NCBI RefSeq assembly: GCF_027595985.1
Contig: NC_073303.1
Span: 374,249,803 to 374,313,802 of the forward strand
Reading direction: 5' to 3'
Source: Sorex araneus
Lineage: Eukaryota; Chordata; Mammalia; Eulipotyphla; Soricidae
DNA: 64,000 nt
Positions within the stretch are counted from its first letter, which is position 1. The number at the start of each line of letters is the position of its first letter. The notes below the pieces were generated by a model. The model saw only the letters and a program-made list of their open reading frames with translations, was not told the origin of the DNA and ran no database searches. The translations under genes were made by a program, and so were the position numbers. Shown in pieces: positions 58,001-64,000 of the stretch.

Positions 58001-58755
58001 AGTAAAAGGCAAGACTCAAGTCCAAAAGCTTTAAATTGGTGTCATCTGAGAAGCCTCTTTGCAATTTATCATGCCATCTAGTATTAAATTCTGCCTTTTG
58101 GGCTTCACACATACTTATATACAATGTCATTCTTTCTTCAACTCCATCGACAGCCTAGTACAAGCAGGACTTACTATCTTGAGTCTGGTGTTTCTATGTT
58201 TAGTTCAATATTTTCTGCACCTCAAGAATGTTTCTAAGTCACACTAATCTTTCCCTTGAACATTTTAGAAGTTTCTTTCTTTTACAAGACTAAATTCCAT
58301 TCTATTTAGGTCAATGAGTTCCGCTTCATCCTAAGGTTCTTATCCAAGTCTCCAGTCCCATTTCTTGGCAAATTCCACCCCAAATGACATTGTTCATCCA
58401 AAGTGATGCAGAGTTCCTTCAGTCCTATGACTCTAACAATCTTTAACATTCTTAGCAATCCCTCTGCATGCTATAGCCTTGCCTGTGTCATTCATCTGAG
58501 TAATTAGTATATTTTCTTACATTCTTTTCTCTAATGTCATTGTTTCTTAGAAAACATTGCTTAGCCATCAAGCCAGGATCCTTCTTCTATGTGTCTTGTG
58601 GGCTTTCCTTGGAGCACCCATGCTGTATTTACATGAAGTGCTACTTTGCAAGTCTCCACTCATCTCTACCTCTTGCTTCCCTTACTCATGGCTAGTGACC
58701 AGCCTCGGAAGTTCTGATGTTGACTAGTCCACATCATCAGATAAATTCTGAATAT
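58001..58755. other. Unique DNA
   Basis: Nothing recognised. Confidence 0.5.
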
Positions 58756-58756
58756 T

Positions 58757-58950
58757 GTAGGTGTCAGAGCAATAGTACAGTGGGTAAGGCATTTGCCTTG
58801 CATGGATCCGACCCAAGTTCAATCCCTGGCATCCCATAAGGTTCCCTGAGCACTGCCAGGAGTAAATCCTGAGTGCAAAGCCAGAGAAACCCCTGAGCAT
58901 TAGATGGGTCTGATCAAAAAAAAAAAAAAGCAAAATAAACAAACAAAAAA
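58757..58950 (+). mobile_element. SINE-A
   Basis: Complete copy with a long A tail interrupted by 'gcaaaataaacaaac'. Confidence 0.9.
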
Positions 58951-59384
58951 ATCCCCAGCACCATTCAAATTCTGAGCACTGTATATTATTCAATATAATG
59001 TTTACATAAACCTTCAATATAATTTTTTTAATTTTTATTTTTTTAAAAATTTTATCACAATGTGGAAAGTTACAGAGTTCTCAGGTTTATGTCTCAGTTA
59101 TACCGTATTCAAACACCATCCCTTCACCAGTGTCCATATTCCACCACCAAAATCCCCGGTATACCCTCCACCCCCCACCCCAACTGTATAACTGATGAAT
59201 TTCACTTCATTTTCTCTTCACCTTGATTACGTTCCATATTTCAACACAAAACTCACTATTGTTGTGGGAGTTATATCCCCAAACAAGATAACCCTAATAA
59301 GGAGGCATTTGATAATTAGTTTTCCATTCAAAGATTGTATGTTTCCAGGTTTTAAAAAAGGTCGAGAGGCCGCTAATGCGGCCT

Positions 59385-59769
59385 CGCGGCTCGGATGTGT
59401 CCCAGTCCCGAATCCTGGAGCCGTGTTAGTTGCTGCTCAGTGTCGCCAGGGTTCCATCTGGAGAAGGTGTGCTGGCGGCACCTCCTCCTTCCCGCCCCCC
59501 GGTGTTGCTGGCCCCGATTCGGGTCCGGAGCATTGTCCGGGCCGCGTTGCTCACCAGAATGCCTGCCGCTTCTCTGTGGATTGTGTCAGCAAGATGGCAC
59601 CGAGGGTGGGTCGAGGGTGTGACTTCCGGCGGCCGGGATCACTTGGAGTTTTGGGCTGGCGCCGCCCCACTCCAGTGCCCCCCCCGCGGCTCGGATGTGT
59701 CCCAGTCCCGAATCCTGGAGCCGTGTTAGTTGCTGCTCAGTGTCGCCAGGGTTCCATCTGGAGAAGGTG
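59385..59769. repeat. Exact 85-bp direct repeat, offset 300 bp
   Basis: 59385-59469 and 59685-59769 are identical, starting 'cgcggctcggatgtgtccc'. The intervening 215 bp is GC-rich and contains 'caagatggcaccgagg', a YY1-like motif. The second copy ends in 'gaaggtgagaacc', a good splice-donor match. Confidence 0.95.
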
Positions 59770-60089
59770 AGAACCAGAGATTTTTATGTCTCTGTTTTCA
59801 TGTGCTTCTTCCAGGGTAGTTAGCATCTCTATAGAATCTTTTGGTATACCTATACATTGCAAACCTGGATTTATTTGGAGAGCTAGCTTTGTGAACTTTG
59901 ACAAGTAACTTAACTCTTAAGTCTCAATTTTCTTTATCTCCCAAATAAGAATAACAATATATTTTTGATAGGATATGTGATAGATTAATAGTGGACTTTA
60001 GGGTGAGCCTTTATGTGATTGCTATTAATTAGCACAATTTATGAAAATCATTGTGATATGCTTTTCCAAACTAGTTTAATCATTTTATT

Positions 60090-60420
60090 TTATTTTTTTA
60101 AACTTTTTATTAAATCACCATGTGGAAAGTTACAAAGTTCGCAGGTTTATATGTCAGTTATACAATATTCAAACACCCATCCCTTCACCAGTGCCCATAT
60201 TCCACCACCAGAAACCCCAGTATACCCCCGCCCCCACCCCCTACCCCCTACTGTATAACTAATGAATTTCACTTCATTTTTTCTTTACCTTGATTACATT
60301 CCATAATTCAACACAAAACTCACTATAGTTGTTAGAGTTTCCAACCAAGAGAGACAGACCTACTACATTTGATAATTAGTTTTTCATTGCTGGAAATGAA
60401 GAGATATGTAGCCCCACTGC
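60090..60420 (-). mobile_element. L1 3'UTR inside the compound insertion
   Basis: 'attaaatcaccatgtggaaa' at the left edge, then the conserved minus-strand 3'UTR with its C-rich tract at 60227-60250. Confidence 0.85.
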
Positions 60421-60431
60421 TACAAGTACAT

Positions 60432-60433
<2 letters not shown>

Positions 60434-60484
<51 letters not shown>

Positions 60485-60545
60485 CCCTTTTTCCTTTTCC
60501 CTTTTTTTTTTTTCCCTTTTTCCCCCTCATCCTCCTTCCAGCGCC
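60434..60545. repeat. (TC)n and polypyrimidine tract
   Basis: About 23 TC units followed by T/C runs; the polypurine strand is the sense strand of the surrounding element. Confidence 0.95.
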
Positions 60546-60810
60546 TCATAGTATGGTGTACGCCATGCCGCATCGGCCAGCATGGGGCTTTTGCTTAGTT
60601 CACAGTCCAGAGAGCTGGCTGCTACATTAAAAACCTTCAATATTTCAACAAAAACTTACTGTTATTATTTGGAGTTTTCCCCCCAAGTCAGACCTGTTCA
60701 AAAGGAACCATTTCACATTGCTGACAATTATAAATGTTAAGTCGTGCAGACGCTGCCGCGTCCGCGCGGTTTTGGATTTCTGTATAAAGTCCAGGGAAAA
60801 TTCTGCCAGA

Positions 60811-61272
60811 TGCTGGAACCCCAATTCCTAAAGCTGTCTCTGGTTCCCGCTCGTTCCACATCCACCGGCTCTGCAGAGACATGGGCACCCGGGCCGAAAA
60901 CCCAGTTGGCCGGAGCGGAGCCCCAGCCCTGGTGGGGGCTGGCCCTGTATCCCGCAGCTGTTTCAAGTTCAAAGCACACATTTTTTTTTCCTCGTGCCAA
61001 AAGTTCATACCTTCTCAACGGACCCACAAAATGTCGGACACCACGCCGTCTCCCGGAGGGGATAGAGACCAAGAAGGAAGGTTATTTCCTCCATTAGCCG
61101 GCGTGGGGCAAAAGCTTAGTTCACAGTCTCCATACACGGGTGCAAGCATTTGCTGGAACCCCAATTTCTAAAGCTGTCTCTGGATCCTGCTCGTTCCACA
61201 TCCACCGGCTCTGCAGAGACATGGGCACCCGGGCCGAAAACCCGGCCGGCAGGAGCGGAGCCCCGGCCCTGG
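60811..61272 (-). repeat. Two GC-rich monomers, period 340 bp
   Basis: 60811-60932 and 61151-61272 align without gaps at about 90% by eye. The same unit, more diverged, forms the arms of the inverted repeat at 2952-3350; both include 'cacagtct' and 'ccgggt' anchors and an internal 'caagttcaaa' segment. Confidence 0.85.
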
Positions 61273-61327
61273 CCCTTCAATATAATTTTTAATGATTCAT
61301 TTCCTATCACAAAATTTCTACAAGGAA

Positions 61328-61473
61328 GGGGGCTAGCGTGGTGGCACACGGCCCTTGCCATGCACACAGCAGACCCAGGTTCAATCTCCAGGATCCCATA
61401 TGGTCTCTGAGCCTCACCAGGTTTGATCTGTGAGTCCGGATCCAGAAGTGGGCCCGGAGAACCAAAACAAAGA
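61328..61473 (+). mobile_element. SINE-A, diverged
   Basis: Head 'ggggctagcgtggtggcaca' is altered at the A box; B box and body are readable. Confidence 0.75.
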
Positions 61474-61754
61474 AGCCATTCTGCAAGGTGGGAATTATCT
61501 ATAATTGCAAGAGAGCTAAAGAGCCCAGAGTTCTAGTTAGTTCTCATTAATTCTAATTCTAGGTCTAGTTTGTCTTAATCTAGACCAAAACAAAATTAAG
61601 TGTTTAATGGCAATGTGCTCTCAAAGGAATAGTGTTCTTTTATTACACTCAGTGCACATAGAATATATTATACAGACAATCCGTATGTGGGCTTCTTTTA
61701 ATAACAACTAATCCACACAGTCAATAGTCCATCAGCGTCTAATGAGTATAAGCG

Positions 61755-61996
61755 TATCACTGTCAACCCCTTGCTCATGGATTTGCTCGAGCGGGCACCA
61801 GTAACATCTCCATTGTGAGACTTGTTGTTACTGATTTTAGCATATCAAATACGCCACGAGTAGCCTGCCAGGCTCTGCCCTGCGGGCGAGATACTCTCAG
61901 TAGCTCGCGAGGCTCTCCGAGAGGGGCGGAGGAAACGATCCCAGGTTGGCGCATGCAAGGCGAACACCCTACCCACTGCACTATCGCTCAGCCCCA
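61755..61996 (-). mobile_element. SINE-B
   Basis: Complete except for a short tail (single 'cactgtc'); head ends 'ctatcgctcagcccc'. Confidence 0.93.
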
Positions 61997-62178
61997 TCTA
62001 TTGAGTAACAGTTAATTAATTATATGACAATTATAGTTTGTAACGTCTTGCTCTTCTTCATCTATGTCCTATTCCCCCAATAACTTTGTTTCCAAGTAAA
62101 ATTGGAAGTGAAAACTCAGTTTTACTTTAAGATGTCAATGAATTAGGCCTTAGCAATGGTCTTAAAACTTTGAAAAGT

Positions 62179-62358
62179 TTGAGGGGCTGGAGTGATAGCA
62201 CAGCGGGTAGGGCGTTTGCCTTGCACGCGGCTGACCCAGGTTCGATTCCCAGCATCCCATATGGTCCCCTGAGCACGGCCAGGGGTAATTCCTGAGTGCA
62301 GAGCCAGGAGTGACCCCTGAGCATCGCTGGCTGTGACCCAAAAAGAAAAAAAAAGAAC
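62179..62358 (+). mobile_element. SINE-A with target duplication
   Basis: One of the least mutated copies; 'aactttgaaaagt' at 62166-62178 and 62359-62371. Confidence 0.96.
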
Positions 62359-62371
62359 AACTTTGAAAAGT

Positions 62372-63563
62372 CTGATACAAAGTAGGAATCCTGGAAACAA
62401 AATGTTGGAAGGGTTGGCCCGTGGTCAAAGGTACCCATGGAGATGGGCAGATGATTTCTTCATTGCACATCTCTCCTCAGCAGCAAGCTCATCAGTGCCC
62501 CAGCCTTACTCTGATCTCACAAAATTACTCGAAAGAATGACAATTTATTGAAAAGCCCCAACTTGGAGAGAATAAAACTAGATAAAAATGTGACCCAACT
62601 TGCTCTCACTTACAACTTCTTTGAAAATTTTCCAGAATTATAGTTCATAATGCACCATTCAGCCATCCCGAGTTGCTTGATTTTCTCCACCTTAAAAAAT
62701 GAGGAGTGCAATTCTCTATATAACAGTTACTCATTTTTCTGCAAAGCGCTGATGAAGCCGCCTGTTGGGTTCCTCTCATCATAACTAATCATGGATCCCG
62801 GACCTCTGTAGATAAGCAATTTATTCAGCTATTCAGTTCAGCCTGGGCTAAAATCAGGTACAGTGGCACCAGATTTAAAATATTTTTAATCTATTTTTTA
62901 AATGTGGTCATTTTAATCTATATTGTATGAAGGAAGTGACACTTAAACACTTACTGGAAATCCAGATCATTTTAATTTGTTTATAAATGTTGGCAGAAAA
63001 AAACAGAAATTTTCTAAAAAAATAACTAAAGGGAAAACTGCCTATTACTATGCAAATGTAAAGTTTACCTCAAAGTTTTACTAAGCAACACAATGGTGGT
63101 GACATAGTTAATGTTTGTGGAATGTTTTGAGTTTAGATTTTTTGCTTAAGTTACCTTGAAATATGTAATATGAAAGCTTAGCAAACTCCTTTATGAACAG
63201 TTTTTAATTGTTAGTTGCAGGGACTCTACGTCTTTATGTCAGTGATTAGAACTGAGGTAAGTCCAATGTGATCAGAGAATTAGTGCCCCTCTCTCTGTAT
63301 TACATTTTTACATTTTATTACATTATTTACATTTTGCATTGTATTACATTTTAGTGTTTTTACACTTATAATTAAGAATTAGACTTCAACTTAAATCTAA
63401 TTCATCTTTGAGTACAGATTTCAGTTTAGGATCTCATAACATTTGTGCAATCACATTTTGAACTGGACAAAAGAGATCACCCAAATTAACAGTGGCAGTT
63501 TTTCCTTGTATTTGATTTCACTGGGCAAACCCTTGAGGAAGGGGGTGGTTTGAGTGAAATAGG
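62372..63563. other. Unique AT-rich DNA
   Basis: Only a run of 'tacattt' repeats at 63299-63355 stands out. Confidence 0.55.
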
Positions 63564-63577
63564 TGCTAGCAACTGAG

Positions 63578-63824
63578 GCTGGAGCGATAGCACAGTGGTA
63601 GGGCATTTGCCTTGCATGCGGCAGACCCAGGTTCGATTTCTCCACCCCTCTCGGAGAGCCTGGCAAGCTACCGAGAGTATCTCACCCGCACAGCAGAGCC
63701 TGGCAAGCTCCCCGTGGCATATTCGATATGCCAAAAACAGTAACATCAAGTCTCACGATGGAGACATTACTGGTGCCCGCTGGAGCAAATCGATGAGCAA
63801 CGGGATGACAGTGACAGTGACAGA
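63578..63824 (+). mobile_element. SINE-B, type copy, with target duplication
   Basis: Head, two 'agagcctggcaagct' segments, and a tail of three TGACAG units with no poly(A). Exact 14-bp duplication 'tgctagcaactgag' at 63564-63577 and 63825-63838. Confidence 0.97.
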
Positions 63825-63838
63825 TGCTAGCAACTGAG

Positions 63839-64000
63839 TTTCCTGTTTGGTCTCTAGATACCTGATCTGTGCTGAGGAGAGAACAGGCCTTTATTTTACT
63901 CCCTGCTCACAGAGAAGGATGGCACTGACATCATGATCCCTGCAGCGACTCAGCCCTGCACAAATTGAAATATCTTGATTTTGCACCATGTGCCCAAGAC
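63839..64000. other. Unique DNA to window end
   Basis: Nothing recognised. Confidence 0.5.

Larger units (their letters stand above)
59028..61273 (-). mobile_element. Compound L1 3'UTR / GC-monomer insertion (2.2 kb)
   Basis: An exact 17-bp duplication, 'ccttcaatataattttt', lies at 59011-59027 and 61274-61290, immediately outside the poly-T edge and the GC-rich edge. On the minus strand the order is: two GC-rich monomers, partial L1 3'UTR (60800-60635), a monomer fragment, a GA/polypurine run, a second L1 3'UTR with tail (60420-60090), about 310 bp of AT-rich non-repeat DNA (60080-59770), a GC-rich block with an 85-bp repeat, and a third L1 3'UTR with tail (59340-59028). It reads as a composite element transcript that passed its own poly(A) site into a neighbour. 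Confidence 0.7.

Overview
This is a stretch of mammalian nuclear DNA with no protein-coding gene, tRNA gene or rRNA gene that I can support. It is AT-rich, and its recognisable content is almost entirely retrotransposon-derived. The lineage signal is two very abundant tRNA-headed SINE families. The first, called SINE-A here, is about 175 bp: a head with A and B boxes, a body that reads like 'catatggtcccctgagc', and an A-rich tail. From memory it matches the SOR-type SINEs of shrews. The second, SINE-B, is about 245 bp. It shares the head, has a different body, and ends in short tandem repeats (TGACAG, TGCTACAG or GAT) instead of poly(A). I therefore infer a shrew (Soricidae, Sorex-like). The SINE family names are working labels, not database calls.

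Layout. 1-12 kb: unique AT-rich DNA with scattered SINEs. It holds a 1.1-kb composite L1-derived element carrying a long inverted repeat (2255-3351), a SINE-B split by a 5'-inverted L1 (5540-6330), and an unclassified repeat of about 407-bp period (6373-6953). 12-20 kb: purine microsatellite, a 42-bp perfect hairpin beside a roughly 55-bp L1 insertion, a GC-richer unique block at 14.3-15.4 kb, and a chimeric U6 snRNA / L1 3' end / 3' flank insertion (17759-18277). 20-44 kb: mostly unique DNA with SINEs, a twin-primed L1 (39330-40324), a minus-strand tRNA-Ile fragment (38315-38362) and a probable LTR (43.1-43.8 kb).

44.4-52.0 kb: a full-length L1 with near-intact target-site duplications (44446-51990), a monomeric 5'UTR, and ORF1 and ORF2 disabled by nonsense and frameshift changes. 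Its ORF2 is split by a second, 5'-inverted L1 of a different 3'UTR lineage (48707-50434) that carries its own 14-bp target duplication. 52-64 kb: unique DNA, SINEs, a probable LTR with TATA box and poly(A) signal (about 57.24-57.89 kb), and a 2.2-kb compound insertion of GC-rich monomers plus L1 3'UTR (59028-61273).

The elements work as donor and passengers. L1 ORF2 machinery explains the poly(A)-tailed L1, SINE-A, U6 chimera and composite insertions through their TSDs. SINE-B tails do not look L1-primed and suggest a second, unseen LINE partner. I judged TSDs, junctions and identities by eye; no database search was run.
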